64,000 nt of DNA from Dickeya fangzhongdai (GTDB lineage: Bacteria > Pseudomonadota > Gammaproteobacteria > Enterobacterales > Enterobacteriaceae), in NCBI RefSeq assembly GCF_002812485.1, contig NZ_CP025003.1, forward strand, positions 4,774,001 through 4,838,000, given 5' to 3'. Made by a program: the position numbers and the translations under genes. This document shows positions 19,105 to 29,526 of this stretch, in pieces. Each line of letters begins with the position of its first letter. Positions within the stretch are counted from its first letter, which is position 1. The notes beneath the pieces are model-generated. The model made no database searches. It was not told the DNA's origin and saw nothing but the letters and a program-made list of their open reading frames with translations.

Positions 19105-20400
19105 ATGAAAAAAGACCTTGAAGGTGCGGCACTCAAAAAAATAACCTGGCGAATAGTGCCTTTTGTCATGTTCGCGTATTTCATCGCTTTTTTTGATCGT
19201 ATCAATATCGGTTTCGCCGCATTAACCATGAATCAGGATTTGGGTTTTTCCTCGACGGTATTTGGCATCGGCGCCGGCATGTTTTTTATCGGCTATTTCT
19301 TCACGGATGTTCCCTCCAATATTATTTTGCAAAAAGTCGGCCCGCGTATCTGGCTGGCGCGCATTATGATTAGCTGGGGAATTGTGGCCGCCTGCATGAT
19401 ATCGGTAAAAACCGTTACCGGTTTTTATATTCTGCGTTTTTTCCTCGGCGTGGCGGAAGCGGGGTTCTTTTCCGGCATTATTCTTTATCTCAGCACCTGG
19501 TTTCCGGTCAAACGCCGCGCTCAGGTGATCGCGTTTTTTATGGCGGCGGCGCCCATTTCATCCATGTTGGGCTCGCCGCTGGCCGGCGCCATTCTGAGTT
19601 TTCATGGCGTGATGGGGATGACCGGCTGGCAATTCATGTTTCTGCTCGACGCCGTCGCCGCCATCCTGCTGGGCGGGTTCACCTTCTTTTATCTGAATGA
19701 CAAGCCGGAAAAAAATACCTGGCTGAATGAGGAGGAAACGCAATGGCTGGTGAAAACGCTGAAAGAAGAAAAGGCCGCCAGAAGCAGTGAAACCAAAACC
19801 AGCGCGCTGAAAGGATTGACGGATATTCGTGTATTAACGCTGGCGCTGGTGTATTTCGGCACCTCCGCCGGTTTGTATTCGTTAAATATCTGGTCGCCGC
19901 AGTTTATTAAATCCTTCGGTTTGAGCACGCTGCAGATTGGCTTTATCAACGCCATTCCGGCGGCCATTGCCGTGGGTGCGATGATTTTCTGGGCCAGACA
20001 TTCGGACGCCACCCGCGAGCGCACCTGGCATGTGGTCAGCGCCTGTATTCTCGCCAGCCTCGGCTTTGTGCTGGCCGGCGCCGTTCATTCCCTCGGTTTC
20101 GCCATGCTGGCGCTGGTGCTGGCCAGCATCGGTATTTATTCCTGCAAACCGCCATTGTGGAGCATTCCGTCACTGTTTTTATCCGGCCCGGCCGCCGCGG
20201 CGGGACTGGCCGCCATCAACTCCATCGGCAATCTGGGCGGTTTCTTCGGCCCGGCGATTATCGGCTGGTTAAAAGAAAAAACCGGCGATTTTTCCCTCGC
20301 GCTCTATGCCATTGCGGCGCTGCTTTTATTGTCCGCCCTGTTAACGCTGCTCATTGAAGTCAGCCGTAAACGTAAGGTCATGAAAACGTCGATGGCCTGA
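19105..20400 (+). CDS. MFS carrier of the anion:cation symporter family, probable tartrate transporter
   Basis: Inner-membrane permease of 431 aa starting MKKDLEGAALKKITWRIVPF; a longer in-frame start at 18,991 is unlikely. About 12 TM segments are visible. FFDRINIGFAALTMNQDLGF in and after TM1, GVAEAGFFSGIILYLSTWFP near residue 125 and the central cytoplasmic loop around 200-240 are typical of the ACS family (phthalate, galactarate and TtuB-type tartrate carriers). It is the first gene of the ttdAB unit, ending 65 nt upstream of the ttdA start. E. coli uses an unrelated TtdT antiporter with ttdAB, so this is a carrier replacement. The substrate is inferred. Confidence 0.85.
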   Translation: MKKDLEGAALKKITWRIVPFVMFAYFIAFFDRINIGFAALTMNQDLGFSSTVFGIGAGMFFIGYFFTDVPSNIILQKVGPRIWLARIMISWGIVAACMISVKTVTGFYILRFFLGVAEAGFFSGIILYLSTWFPVKRRAQVIAFFMAAAPISSMLGSPLAGAILSFHGVMGMTGWQFMFLLDAVAAILLGGFTFFYLNDKPEKNTWLNEEETQWLVKTLKEEKAARSSETKTSALKGLTDIRVLTLALVYFGTSAGLYSLNIWSPQFIKSFGLSTLQIGFINAIPAAIAVGAMIFWARHSDATRERTWHVVSACILASLGFVLAGAVHSLGFAMLALVLASIGIYSCKPPLWSIPSLFLSGPAAAAGLAAINSIGNLGGFFGPAIIGWLKEKTGDFSLALYAIAALLLLSALLTLLIEVSRKRKVMKTSMA

Positions 20401-20465
20401 TGAATCGCGCCATTAACGCATTTTTAGATGCCTGCCCCATTAGGCTCTTACACCCGGAGGTTATT

Positions 20466-21362
20466 GTGAATACTGAATCCATATCGGAATTAATTGATGT
20501 CATGACCCGTTTTACCGGCTATGTCGGCAAACGGCTGCCCACCGACGTCATTAAAAAGCTGGAAGAATTACGAGCCAGGGAAGATAGCCCGCTGGCCAAA
20601 GTGGTCTACGACTCTATGTTCGAAAACCAGAAACGGGCGGATGAGCTGGACCGCCCCTGCTGTCAGGACACCGGCGTCATTCAATATTTTATCACCGTCG
20701 GCGCCCGCTTCCCGTTTATCGGCGATCTGGAACACGTGTTACAGCAGGCCACGCTGGAAGCCACCAAAAAAGCGCCGCTGCGCCACAATGCGGTGGAAAC
20801 CTTCATTGAAAAAAATACCGGCACCAATACCGGTTCGCGCGTGCCCTGGCTGGACTGGGAAATCATCCCTGACGACGACCACTGCACCATTGAAGTCTAT
20901 ATGGCCGGCGGCGGCTGCTCGCTGCCCGGCGCGGCCAAGGTGCTGATGCCGGGGCAGGGCTACGAAGGCGTCAACCAGTTCGTCTTTGATGTGATCACCT
21001 CCTACGGCGTGAACGCTTGCCCGCCGCTGCTGGTGGGCGTGGGCGTATCCACCTCGGTGGAAACCGCCGCCCGCTTATCCAAGAAAGCCATTCTGCGACC
21101 GGTCGGTTCCTCACACCCCAACGCCGACGCCGCCAAAATGGAAAAACTGCTCGAAGACGGGCTGAATCAGGTTGGGCTGGGGCCGCAGGGGCTGGGCGGC
21201 GCATCGTCGGTGATGGGCGTCAACATCGAGTCCTCCGCCCGTCACCCTTCCACCATCGGGGTCGCGGTATCCACCGGCTGCTGGGCGCATCGCCGCGGCA
21301 CCATCCGTTTCTCCGCCGATCTGTCCTATGAAATCCTGTCTCACGAAGGTGCCGTATTATGA
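20466..21362 (+). CDS. ttdA: L(+)-tartrate dehydratase alpha subunit
   Basis: Catalytic iron-sulfur subunit that with TtdB converts L(+)-tartrate to oxaloacetate. It belongs to the class I fumarase alpha family. A GTG start with GGAGG five bases upstream gives 298 aa (E. coli TtdA about 303); an ATG at 20,400 overlapping the MFS stop is the alternative. Cluster cysteines are visible in [25 protein letters not shown] and [11 protein letters not shown]. Other blocks ([36 protein letters not shown]) align closely with TtdA. A related fumarase or mesaconase activity cannot be excluded. Its last bases overlap ttdB by 4 nt. Confidence 0.88.
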   Translation: MNTESISELIDVMTRFTGYVGKRLPTDVIKKLEELRAREDSPLAKVVYDSMFENQKRADELDRPCCQDTGVIQYFITVGARFPFIGDLEHVLQQATLEATKKAPLRHNAVETFIEKNTGTNTGSRVPWLDWEIIPDDDHCTIEVYMAGGGCSLPGAAKVLMPGQGYEGVNQFVFDVITSYGVNACPPLLVGVGVSTSVETAARLSKKAILRPVGSSHPNADAAKMEKLLEDGLNQVGLGPQGLGGASSVMGVNIESSARHPSTIGVAVSTGCWAHRRGTIRFSADLSYEILSHEGAVL

Positions 21363-21967
21363 AAAAGATTCTGACCACTCCCATCAAAGACGAAGACCTG
21401 GCTGAGCTGAATATCGGCGATGTGGTTTACCTGACCGGCACGCTGGTGACCTGCCGCGATGTGGCGCATCGCCGGTTGATTGAGCTGGGGCGCGAACTGC
21501 CGGTTGACCTGCGCGGCGGCGCTATTCTGCACGCCGGCCCAATCGTGGTGGAAAAGGACGACGGCACCTTCGACATGATCTCCATCGGCCCAACCACCAG
21601 TATGCGCATGGAAAAATTCGAAAAAGAACTTATTGAGCAGACCGGCGTGAAACTGATTGTCGGCAAAGGGGGCATGGGGCCGAACACCGAGGCGGGCTGC
21701 CAGCAATTCAAGGCGGTACACGCGGTGTTCCCCGGCGGTTGCGCGGTGCTGGCCGCCACCTGCGTGGAGAAAATCGAAGACGCGCAATGGCGCGATTTGG
21801 GGATGCCGGAAACCCTGTGGGTCAACCGGGTGAAGGAATTTGGTCCGCTGATCATCTCCATCGACACGCACGGCAATAACCTGTTCGAGAAAAACAAGCT
21901 GACCTACAACGAACGCAAGGTGCCGGTGATCGCCGACATCAACGAGCAGATTCGCTTTATCAAATAA
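21359..21967 (+). CDS. ttdB: L(+)-tartrate dehydratase beta subunit
   Basis: Fumarase C-terminal-domain subunit, 202 aa, partner of Ttd[21 protein letters not shown] is nearly the same as the E. coli TtdB start. [43 protein letters not shown] and [11 protein letters not shown] are the conserved swivelling-domain blocks. The ATGA overlap with ttdA implies translational coupling and 1:1 synthesis. The heterodimer acts in the cytosol. Confidence 0.9.
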   Translation: MKKILTTPIKDEDLAELNIGDVVYLTGTLVTCRDVAHRRLIELGRELPVDLRGGAILHAGPIVVEKDDGTFDMISIGPTTSMRMEKFEKELIEQTGVKLIVGKGGMGPNTEAGCQQFKAVHAVFPGGCAVLAATCVEKIEDAQWRDLGMPETLWVNRVKEFGPLIISIDTHGNNLFEKNKLTYNERKVPVIADINEQIRFIK

Positions 21968-22046
21968 CGTCCCACACCGGTTGGGCGACACGCGACGAGC
22001 TACCGGCCCGGCGCGTCGCCCCGGTGTTCAGCAACGGAACACATCT

Positions 22047-22934
22047 ATGAAACTGGCAAGTTTTATCAATCCGCAAACCGGCGCGAAAAGCGTCGGTTTG
22101 GTGAACGAAGGGGGCCTAATCGATTTGGGCCACCGTCTGTCCGGCCGCGTTACCGATCTGGCGGCGCTGCTGCGGGCCGATGCGCTGACGACCCTGCCGC
22201 AACACGGCGCCACCGCAGATTTTCATCTCGATGAGGTGACGTTTCTGCCGGTCATCGAACGGCCGTCGAAAATCCTGTGCGTCGGCATGAACTACATGGA
22301 AAAGCGTATCGAATTTGAACAGACGACCGACGCGCCGACGCTGTTCATCCGTTTTGCCGATACCCTGTGCGGCCATCAGCAGCCGTTGCTCAAGCCGGCC
22401 TCCACCAACGAGTTTGACTATGAAGGCGAACTTGCGGTGATCATCGGCAAACACGCCGACAACGTCAGCCGCGACAAGGCGCTGGATGTCGTGGCGGGTT
22501 ACAGCTGCTTTATGGATGGTTCGGTGCGAGATATGCAGTACAGCTGGTTTACCTCCGGCAAAAACTGGCGCCGTACCGGCGGTTTCGGCCCCTGGCTGGT
22601 CACCGCCGACGAGATTGGCGACCCGCAGCGGCTCAGCATCAGCACCTATCTGAACGGTAACCGGGTACAGCATGACAACACCGGCAATATGGTGCGCTCC
22701 GTCGCCGAACTGATCGAATACATTTCACGTTTCACGCCGCTGTCGCCCGGTGATGTGATTATTACCGGCTCGCCCGGCGGAGTTGGGAAAAAGCGCACGC
22801 CGCCGCTGTTTATGCGGGAAGGCGACGTGGTGGAAGTGGAGATCGGCGGGATTGGCCGGCTGGTTAACCGCATCGCGACGCCGCAGCCTGCCGACGGTAG
22901 CCATGCGCCCCGTCCAGTATCTTGCGCCGTCTGA
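22047..22934 (+). CDS. Fumarylacetoacetate hydrolase (FAH) family protein
   Basis: The product is 295 aa from MKLASFINPQTGAKSVGLVN; the upstream in-frame ATG at 21,981 has no support. The C-terminal FAH fold is clear: SKILCVGMNYMEKRIEFEQ, NEFDYEGELAVIIGK (metal-binding E-x-E), FMDGSVRDMQYSWFTSGKNW (third metal-ligand region) and DVIITGSPGGVGKKRTPPLF. Members hydrolyse or decarboxylate 2-oxo or acylpyruvate compounds in a Mg/Mn-dependent way. Seventy-nine bases after ttdB, it is probably in the same transcript. TtdAB yields oxaloacetate, so an oxaloacetate tautomerase or decarboxylase activity, known for some FAH-domain proteins, would fit; that is inference. Confidence 0.85.
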   Translation: MKLASFINPQTGAKSVGLVNEGGLIDLGHRLSGRVTDLAALLRADALTTLPQHGATADFHLDEVTFLPVIERPSKILCVGMNYMEKRIEFEQTTDAPTLFIRFADTLCGHQQPLLKPASTNEFDYEGELAVIIGKHADNVSRDKALDVVAGYSCFMDGSVRDMQYSWFTSGKNWRRTGGFGPWLVTADEIGDPQRLSISTYLNGNRVQHDNTGNMVRSVAELIEYISRFTPLSPGDVIITGSPGGVGKKRTPPLFMREGDVVEVEIGGIGRLVNRIATPQPADGSHAPRPVSCAV

Positions 22935-22936
22935 AC

Positions 22937-22960
22937 AACCGCTGCCGGATGGCAGCGGTT
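22937..22960. terminator. Bidirectional terminator between FAH gene and aminotransferase
   Basis: AACCGCTGCC and GGCAGCGGTT make a perfect 10-bp stem with a GGAT loop, starting two bases after the FAH stop. The minus-strand side continues TTGTTC. The flanking genes converge here. Confidence 0.8.
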
Positions 22961-22987
22961 ATCATCGTCATCGGTTACAACGATCAA

Positions 22988-24172
22988 TCACAGCGCGCGA
23001 CGCAGGCGGGCGACCGCCTCGTGCATCTGCTCTTCGGTCGCGGTGGCGAACGACAGACGCAGCGTGGACTGGTCCGGCCGATCGGCGAAGAAGAACTCGC
23101 CGGGCACGAACACCACCCCCTGCGCCAGCGTTTTCTGCAGCCAGGCGGTGGTATCAAACGGCTGACGGAAACGCGCCCACAGGAACATGCCGCCTTTCGG
23201 CTGGTTGAAGCTGATCACATCGCCCAGCTCACTGGCCATCAGTTCGGACAGCAGTTCGCCTTTCTGGCGGTAAGCCTGACGGATCTTGTCAATCTGCGCC
23301 GGCAGACGCCCGGTTCCCAGATAGTATTCCACGATAGTCTGAGACAGCGAGCTGGCGTGCAGATCGGCGGCCTGTTTGATGATCGCCACTTTGTGCAGCA
23401 ACCAGTCGGGCAGAATCGCCCAGCCCAGACGCAGCCCCGGCGCCAGAATCTTGGAGAACGACGAGGTATAGACCACGCGATCGGCGTGTCCGGCTTCCTG
23501 CGCCAGCTGATAAATGGTGGCGTGGCGTTCTTCGGTGAAACGCAGTTCGCCGTACGGGTCATCTTCCACGATCAGGAAATCGTGACGGGCGGCCAGCGCC
23601 ACCAGTTGACGACGACGCGCGTCGCTCAGGGTGACGCCGCTGGGGTTGCCGAAATTCGGCACCAGGTAGACGCCCTTGATGCGCGTCGTTTCCAGCAGGG
23701 CGGCCAGTTCGTCCACCACCATGCCGTTTTCGTCGGACGACACCGACATCACCTGCGCTTCCGCCAGTTCCAGCGTTTGCAGCGCCGCCAGATAAGTCGG
23801 GCGCTCCACCACAAAGATATCCTGCGGGTTGGTGGTGGCGCGCATCACCAGATCCAGCGCCTGCTGAGAACCCGCCGTCACCACGATGTCCTGCGCCTGC
23901 GTGCGGACGCCACGCAGCGCGCACAGTTCGGCGATACGCTCGCGCAGCAGCGGGCTGCCTTCGGTCAGGCCATACTGGAACGCCGATTTCGGCTGCTCGG
24001 TAATCGCCAGTTGGGTCGCTTCATTCAGTCCCTGGAAATCAAACAACGCATCAGAAGGAATGCCGCCCGCCAACGAAATCACGCCGTCCATTTTGCTGTG
24101 TTTGAGCAATTCACGAATCGCGGAGCTTTTCAGGCGCGCCATGCGCTGCGCCAGTAACCCATCCGTTGACAT
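22988..24172 (-). CDS. PLP-dependent class I/II aminotransferase (2-aminoadipate/valine type)
   Basis: Fold-type I aminotransferase, 394 aa from MSTDGLLAQRMARLKSSAIR (an ATG four codons earlier at 24,184 is possible). The PLP-binding lysine is in YTSSFSKILAPGLRLGW near residue 235; the Asp that holds the pyridine nitrogen is in IVEDDPYGELRF, and the Asn in PNFGNPSGVTLS. It resembles the LysN/AruH group of multi-substrate aminotransferases. There is no N-terminal GntR domain, so it is an enzyme rather than a MocR regulator. It lies immediately downstream of livF in the same direction, suggesting branched-chain or aromatic amino acid use; the substrate is not deducible. Confidence 0.85.
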   Translation of the reverse strand: MSTDGLLAQRMARLKSSAIRELLKHSKMDGVISLAGGIPSDALFDFQGLNEATQLAITEQPKSAFQYGLTEGSPLLRERIAELCALRGVRTQAQDIVVTAGSQQALDLVMRATTNPQDIFVVERPTYLAALQTLELAEAQVMSVSSDENGMVVDELAALLETTRIKGVYLVPNFGNPSGVTLSDARRRQLVALAARHDFLIVEDDPYGELRFTEERHATIYQLAQEAGHADRVVYTSSFSKILAPGLRLGWAILPDWLLHKVAIIKQAADLHASSLSQTIVEYYLGTGRLPAQIDKIRQAYRQKGELLSELMASELGDVISFNQPKGGMFLWARFRQPFDTTAWLQKTLAQGVVFVPGEFFFADRPDQSTLRLSFATATEEQMHEAVARLRRAL

Positions 24173-24214
24173 GTTGAGTCTCACTTATTTTTTGAAAAAG
24201 TTATGATAGAACAA

Positions 24215-24236
24215 CGGGCCGGAGGAGGCCGGCCCG
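24215..24236 (-). terminator. Terminator of the liv operon
   Basis: On the minus strand CGGGCCGG, a CCTCCT loop and CCGGCCCG form an 8-bp GC stem followed by TTGTTCTAT, 25 bases past the livF stop. Confidence 0.75.
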
Positions 24237-24260
24237 ATAAAGGTGTCGTACATAAGCAGT

Positions 24261-24962
24261 TTAACCGCCAAGGTAGGCAGAACGCACGGCTTCGTTAGCT
24301 AACAAAGCATCGCCGGTGTCTTCCAGCACCACGCGGCCGTTTTCCAGCACATAACCGCGATCCGCCAGACGCAGCGCCTGATTGGCGTTCTGCTCCACCA
24401 GGAAGATGGTCATGCCTTCTTCGCGCAACTGCTGGATGGTGTCGAAAATCTGCAAAATGATGATCGGCGCCAACCCCAGCGACGGTTCGTCCAGCAGCAG
24501 CAAACGCGGCTGGCTCATCAGCGCGCGGCCGATAGCCAGCATCTGCTGCTCGCCGCCGGACATGGTGCCGGCGCGCTGGACGCGACGTTCATACAGCCGC
24601 GGGAACAGGTCGTACACGCGCGCAATGCGCTGCTGATACTGTTCGCGGCTGGCGAAGAACCCGCCCATCGCCAGATTCTCTTCCACCGTCATGCGGGAAA
24701 ATACCCGGCGGCCTTCCGGCACAATGGCGATAGCTTCGCGCATGATGCGCGCCGTCTGCCAGTCGGTAATGTCCTTGCCGTCGAAAACGATCGACCCTTC
24801 CGAGGCGCGCGGCTCACCGCACAGCGTTCCCAGCAGGGTGGTTTTGCCCGCGCCGTTGGCGCCAATCAGCGTCACGATCTCGCCCTGATTGATATGCAGG
24901 CTCACCTGATGCAGCGCCTGAATTTTGCCGTAGTGCGCAGAAACCTGATTCAATGACAACAT
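24261..24962 (-). CDS. livF: Branched-chain amino acid ABC transporter ATPase LivF
   Basis: ATPase of 233 aa for the LIV-I/LS system. Walker A GANGAGKTT is near residue 33, the signature SGGEQQMLAIGRALM near 134, Walker B LLLLDEPSLGLAP near 154, and the H-loop position reads FLVEQNAN, as is usual for LivF. It pairs with LivG beneath the LivHM channel. Five bases separate it from livG. Confidence 0.95.
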   Translation of the reverse strand: MLSLNQVSAHYGKIQALHQVSLHINQGEIVTLIGANGAGKTTLLGTLCGEPRASEGSIVFDGKDITDWQTARIMREAIAIVPEGRRVFSRMTVEENLAMGGFFASREQYQQRIARVYDLFPRLYERRVQRAGTMSGGEQQMLAIGRALMSQPRLLLLDEPSLGLAPIIILQIFDTIQQLREEGMTIFLVEQNANQALRLADRGYVLENGRVVLEDTGDALLANEAVRSAYLGG

Positions 24963-24967
24963 ACGTT

Positions 24968-25738
24968 TTATCCTTCACCCAGATACGCACGGATAACATC
25001 CGGGTTGTTACGAATTTCAGCCGGGGTGCCATTCGCCAGCGGCGTACCCTGATTCACCACGTAAATCCGGTCGGAAATGCCCATCACCAGCTTCATATCG
25101 TGCTCGATCAGCAAGACAGAAACCTGGTGGTTGCCGCGCAGGTCGATAATCAACTCGTTGAGTTCTTCCGTCTCTTTCGGGTTCAGGCCGGCGGCCGGTT
25201 CATCCAGCATCAGCAATTCCGGACGGGTCACCATACAGCGGGCGATCTCCAGCCGACGCTGCTGACCGTAAGCCAGGTTCCCCGCCTGACGGTTCGCCAG
25301 ATCGAGCAAGCCCACCCGCTCCAGCCAAACGGCCGCGCGCTGCTGGGCGTCGGCTTCGGCGCGGCGAAACGCCGGCGTCTTCAGCAGACCGGCGAACACG
25401 CCGCTCTTGAGGTGCTGATGTTGCGCTACCAGCAGGTTCTCAATCACCGTCATTTCACGGAACAGACGCACGTGCTGGAAGGTGCGCACCACGCCCATGC
25501 GGGCAATCTGCTGGCCCGGCAAGCCTTCCAGATGCTGGTCACGCAACAAAATGGTGCCGCCGGTGGGGCGGTAGAAACCGGTCAGGCAGTTAAACACCGT
25601 GGTTTTACCGGCGCCGTTGGGGCCGATCAGCGACACTACCTCGCCCTGATGCAAATCCAGCTCGACGTTGTTGACCGCCAGCAGGCCGCCGAAGCGCATC
25701 ATCAGGCCCCGGACCGACAATAATGGCTGCGTACTCAT
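24968..25738 (-). CDS. livG: Branched-chain amino acid ABC transporter ATPase LivG
   Basis: ATPase of 256 aa, partner of LivF. Walker A is GPNGAGKTT near residue 38. The signature is the LivG-specific form [13 protein letters not shown] near 154, in place of LSGGQ. Walker [13 protein letters not shown] and the H-loop [11 protein letters not shown] follow. The start overlaps the livM stop by 4 nt. Confidence 0.95.
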   Translation of the reverse strand: MSTQPLLSVRGLMMRFGGLLAVNNVELDLHQGEVVSLIGPNGAGKTTVFNCLTGFYRPTGGTILLRDQHLEGLPGQQIARMGVVRTFQHVRLFREMTVIENLLVAQHQHLKSGVFAGLLKTPAFRRAEADAQQRAAVWLERVGLLDLANRQAGNLAYGQQRRLEIARCMVTRPELLMLDEPAAGLNPKETEELNELIIDLRGNHQVSVLLIEHDMKLVMGISDRIYVVNQGTPLANGTPAEIRNNPDVIRAYLGEG

Positions 25739-27009
25739 GCCTGCTCTTCCTTCTTCTCAATCTGCAACTTCATCTGCGGGCGTTTCATCGGCAACAGCCC
25801 TTGCGGGCGCCAAATCATCATCAGCACCATCAGGGCGCCCAGCAGCAGCATGCTGTATTCGTTCAGGTCACGCATCAGCTCACGAGACACCACCAGCAGA
25901 ATGGCGGCCAGAATCACCGCAAACTGCGACCCCATTCCGCCCAGCACCACGATCGCCAGCACGAAGGCCGACTCGACGAAGGTGAAGGATTCCGGGCTGA
26001 CGAACCCCTGACGGGCGGCGAACAGCGTCCCGGCAAAACCGGCGAACGCCGCGCTGATGGTAAACGCGGTCAGCTTGATTTTGGTCGGGCTCAGGCCCAG
26101 CGAACGGCAGGCGATTTCATCTTCACGCAGCGCTTCCCAGGCGCGACCCAGCGGCATACGCAGCAGACGGTTGATGATAAACAGCGTCAGCAATACCAGC
26201 AGCAGCGCCACCATGTACAGGAAGATGATGCGATCGCTGGGGTCATAGGTCAGGCCAAAGAAGTGATGGAAGGTATCCCAACCGCCTTCGCGCGGCGAAC
26301 GGCTGAACTCCAGACCGAAGAAGGTCGGCTTCGGAATCTGGCTGATGCCGTTCGGCCCACCGGTGAAACCGGTATTGTTGAGCAGCAGGATACGCACGAT
26401 TTCGCCAAACCCGAGGGTGACGATCGCCAGATAGTCGCCGCGCAGCCGCAGCACCGGGAACCCCAGCAGGAAACCGGACAGCGCCGCCGTCAGGCCCGCC
26501 AGCGGCAGACACTGCCAGAAGCCAAGACCGTAGTAGTGACTCAACAGCGCGTAGGTGTAGGCGCCGATAGCGTAGAAACCGCCGTACCCCAGCACCAGCA
26601 GACCGGACAACCCCACCACCACGTTCAGGCCGAGGCCCAGAATGATGTAAATCATGGTCAGCGTGGCGATATCCACAGTACCGCGCGATACCACAAACGG
26701 CCAGGCAACCGCGGCGATGATCAGCGCCAGCGCCAGCAGTTTCTGCCGCGGCGTACTGCCGTCAAAGCTCGGCAGCACAAAACCGGGGCCGGACACTTTC
26801 TTCGCCCCCTGAGCCAGCGCAGGCCGCAGCAGTTGAAACAGGAACACCAGCGCGCAGGCGGCGCCGATCCAGTACCAACGCACTTTTTCCGCGCCGTGCA
26901 CCACCAGTTGAGTCCCATCCAGACTCAGTTGCATTCCCATCACGAACGTGGCCAGTACCAGCAGCACCAGCGCCGATACAACGGCATTAACCAGCGTGTG
27001 CAGTTTCAT
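25735..27009 (-). CDS. livM: Branched-chain amino acid ABC transporter permease LivM
   Basis: Polytopic permease of 424 aa (LivM of E. coli about 425), with an N-terminal pair of TM segments before the conserved BPD_transp_2 core. [40 protein letters not shown] and the cytoplasmic EAA-like loop [20 protein letters not shown] are visible. The gene overlaps livH by 4 nt and livG by 4 nt, so livHMG are translationally coupled. Confidence 0.95.
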   Translation of the reverse strand: MKLHTLVNAVVSALVLLVLATFVMGMQLSLDGTQLVVHGAEKVRWYWIGAACALVFLFQLLRPALAQGAKKVSGPGFVLPSFDGSTPRQKLLALALIIAAVAWPFVVSRGTVDIATLTMIYIILGLGLNVVVGLSGLLVLGYGGFYAIGAYTYALLSHYYGLGFWQCLPLAGLTAALSGFLLGFPVLRLRGDYLAIVTLGFGEIVRILLLNNTGFTGGPNGISQIPKPTFFGLEFSRSPREGGWDTFHHFFGLTYDPSDRIIFLYMVALLLVLLTLFIINRLLRMPLGRAWEALREDEIACRSLGLSPTKIKLTAFTISAAFAGFAGTLFAARQGFVSPESFTFVESAFVLAIVVLGGMGSQFAVILAAILLVVSRELMRDLNEYSMLLLGALMVLMMIWRPQGLLPMKRPQMKLQIEKKEEQA

Positions 27010-27932
27010 ACCTTCTCCACCTCCGGACGGCCAAGAATCCCGGTCGGCATGACCAGCAGCACCACAATCAGCAGCGCGAAGGACACCACGTCCTTGTATT
27101 CGGTGCTGAGGTAAGCGGAGGTCAGCGCTTCGGCGATACCCAGCACCAGACCGCCGATCATCGCTCCCGGAATACTGCCGATACCACCCAGCACTGCGGC
27201 GGTAAACGCTTTCATCCCGGCCATGAAGCCGATATAGGGGTTAATCACGCCATAGAATTGGCCCAGCAACACCCCGGCCACCGCCGCCATCACGGCGCCG
27301 ATGACGAAGGTCAAAGAAATCACGCGGTCGGTGCTGATGCCCAGCAGGCTCGCCATTTTCAGGTCTTCCGCGCAGGCGCGGCAGGCGCGCCCCATGCGGG
27401 AGTAACGGATAAACAGCGTCAGCGCCAGCATCGCCAGGAAGGTGACAATCCAGATGGTGAGCTGCATGGAGGAAAGCGTAGCGGCAAAACCGTTGCTTTC
27501 GCCCAGCACCCACTGGCCGTGGATCAGGCTCGGCAGCGCCACATCGCGCGACCCTTGCGTCAGGCTGACGTAGTTCTGCAGGAAAATCGACATGCCGATG
27601 GCGGAAATCAGCGCGATCAGCCGTTTGGAATTGCGCACCGGCTTATAGGCCACACGCTCGATGCTCCAGCCGTAGGCGCTGGAGATCACCACCGCCGCGA
27701 TGAACGCGACGCCGATCAGCAACCAGCCGGCGTCAATGCCCATCATCATCAGGGCGGCAATCACGATAAAAGAAACATAACTACCGATCATGTAGACCTC
27801 GCCGTGGGCGAAGTTAATCATGCCGATAATGCCGTAAACCATGGTGTAGCCAATGGCGATCAGCGCATAGGTGCTGCCCAACGTCACGCCGTTGAACATC
27901 TGCTGAAGGAAATAGAGGAACTGCTCGGACAT
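27006..27932 (-). CDS. livH: Branched-chain amino acid ABC transporter permease LivH
   Basis: Polytopic permease of 308 aa (same length as E. coli LivH). [51 protein letters not shown] and [20 protein letters not shown] are conserved LivH blocks. It forms the channel with LivM. It is separated from livK by a 78-nt spacer carrying a hairpin. Confidence 0.95.
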   Translation of the reverse strand: MSEQFLYFLQQMFNGVTLGSTYALIAIGYTMVYGIIGMINFAHGEVYMIGSYVSFIVIAALMMMGIDAGWLLIGVAFIAAVVISSAYGWSIERVAYKPVRNSKRLIALISAIGMSIFLQNYVSLTQGSRDVALPSLIHGQWVLGESNGFAATLSSMQLTIWIVTFLAMLALTLFIRYSRMGRACRACAEDLKMASLLGISTDRVISLTFVIGAVMAAVAGVLLGQFYGVINPYIGFMAGMKAFTAAVLGGIGSIPGAMIGGLVLGIAEALTSAYLSTEYKDVVSFALLIVVLLVMPTGILGRPEVEKV

Positions 27933-27949
27933 ACCTTAACCTTAGACAT

Positions 27950-27979
27950 TGCCCCCGCAGCCTGACGGCTGAGGGGGCA
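27950..27979 (-). promoter_or_regulatory. Hairpin in the livK-livH intercistronic spacer
   Basis: TGCCCCC-CAGCC and GGCTG-GGGGGCA pair (one mismatch between the two blocks) around a 4-nt loop. There is no T-run on the minus strand. It likely stabilises livK mRNA or causes partial termination so that the binding protein exceeds the membrane subunits. Confidence 0.6.
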
Positions 27980-28010
27980 TCGGTATTGGGAGTATTACGG
28001 ATTCGGTCAA

Positions 28011-29123
28011 TTACTTCACGGGAGAGGAAGTACCGTCTGCGTGCCACTCGAATACGCCAAATTCAAACCCTTTCAGGTCGCCTTTTTCATCCCAGCTCAG
28101 CGGGCCCATCACCGTGTCCACGGACTTGGCTTTCAGGTCGGCCGCCAGCTTGGCCGGCTCGGTGCTGCTGGTACGTTGCATCGCGGTGGTCAGCGACTGC
28201 AGCGCGGCATAAGTGGTCCACACGAACGGGCCGGTCGGGTCCAGTTTCCTGGCTTTCAGCGCGTCGACGATCGGCTGGTTGGCCGGCACCTGGTCATAAC
28301 GCTTCGGCAGCGTCACCAGCATGCCTTCGGACGCCGCGCCTGCAATGTTGGACAGCGACGAGTTACCCACGCCTTCCGGTCCCATGAACTTGGTGGTCAG
28401 GCCGGCAGCGCGCGCCTGACGCAGAATCTGCCCCATTTCCGGGTAGTAGCCGCCGAAATAAACGAAATCGACGTTCTCTTTCTTCAGGCGCGCCACCAGC
28501 GTGGAGAAGTCTTTATCCCCGGCGGTCACCCCTTCGAACAGCACCACGTTGGCGTTGGCTTTTTTCAGGCTGTCCTGCACGGCGCGAGCCAGGCCTTCGC
28601 CGTACTGCTGTTTGTCGTGCACCACGGCGATACGCTGCGGTTTCACGTGTTCCAGAATGTATTTCGCCGCAGTCGGGCCCTGGTCGGAATCCAGACCGGT
28701 AGTGCGCAGAACCAGCTTGTAGCCACGGGTAGTCAGGTCAGGCGCAGTGGCCGCCGGCGTAATCATGATTACGCCTTCATCCTCGTAAATGTCGGATGCC
28801 GGCTGCGTGGACGACGAGCACAGATGACCGATCACGTAGTGGATACCGTCGTTGATCACCTTGTTGGCGACGGCAACCGCCTGTTTCGGGTCGCAGGCGT
28901 CATCATATTCCACACCCACCAGTTTGTTGCCGTTGACTCCGCCTTTGGCATTGATATCGGCAATCGCCTGACGGGCGCCGGTAAACTCCATATCGCCGTA
29001 CTGCGCTACCGGACCGGACATGGCTCCGACGATCGCGACCTTGATATCCGCAGCGTTCACCGCATGGCTCATCGCCGCTGCCAGGCATCCCATCAGCAGC
29101 GCGTTACCTTTGCTTAATTTCAT
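28011..29123 (-). CDS. livK: Leucine/branched-chain amino acid-binding periplasmic protein LivK (LivJ-type)
   Basis: Periplasmic receptor of 370 aa. The start [20 protein letters not shown] gives a signal peptide cut near [47 protein letters not shown] and [16 protein letters not shown] are the LivK/LivJ ligand-site segments. It is first in the livKHMGF operon. The E. coli region carries two binding proteins, LivJ and LivK, flanking panM; only this one is present here, so it probably serves leucine, isoleucine and valine together (inference). Confidence 0.93.
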   Translation of the reverse strand: MKLSKGNALLMGCLAAAMSHAVNAADIKVAIVGAMSGPVAQYGDMEFTGARQAIADINAKGGVNGNKLVGVEYDDACDPKQAVAVANKVINDGIHYVIGHLCSSSTQPASDIYEDEGVIMITPAATAPDLTTRGYKLVLRTTGLDSDQGPTAAKYILEHVKPQRIAVVHDKQQYGEGLARAVQDSLKKANANVVLFEGVTAGDKDFSTLVARLKKENVDFVYFGGYYPEMGQILRQARAAGLTTKFMGPEGVGNSSLSNIAGAASEGMLVTLPKRYDQVPANQPIVDALKARKLDPTGPFVWTTYAALQSLTTAMQRTSSTEPAKLAADLKAKSVDTVMGPLSWDEKGDLKGFEFGVFEWHADGTSSPVK

Positions 29124-29526
29124 CCGTTTTACCCCATCTGTCATTTTTGGATATTGCTATAATTATTGTCATCAACCGCTATTACTCGCACTTTTTCATA
29201 AGTAATAACGAGTTAGGCTCTATTATAAGCAATAGTTTGTAATAAGACTTTATTATTCATGATATTAAACAGGAGTTTTATGCTGTAAATCAACTGGGAT
29301 TCTCAGTAAAACACGGTGTAAACAGCATAAAATACCGCTCTTAAAATCCGTATTTTGTTTCTAAAATAGTCAGTTATGCTGGTTTTACCACTGAGAGATA
29401 ATTGATTACTCGAAAAATTAATGGCAGAGAAACCTTTTTCCCTGATAACCGTACAGAAAAAGTTACACAACCCTTTTTCTACAGGTTCGCTACAATATTC
29501 TTAAGAATTAACAGGAGCACCCGCGT
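29124..29526. other. Divergent promoter region of livK and panM
   Basis: About 400 AT-rich bases between livK (minus) and panM (plus). Several A/T tracts of the type bound by Lrp, the known liv regulator, occur, and a TATGCTG..CAGCATA inverted repeat lies around 29,279-29,329. No gene and no leucine-rich leader peptide were found. In E. coli a livJ gene lies on the other side of panM; there is no trace of it here. Confidence 0.5.
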
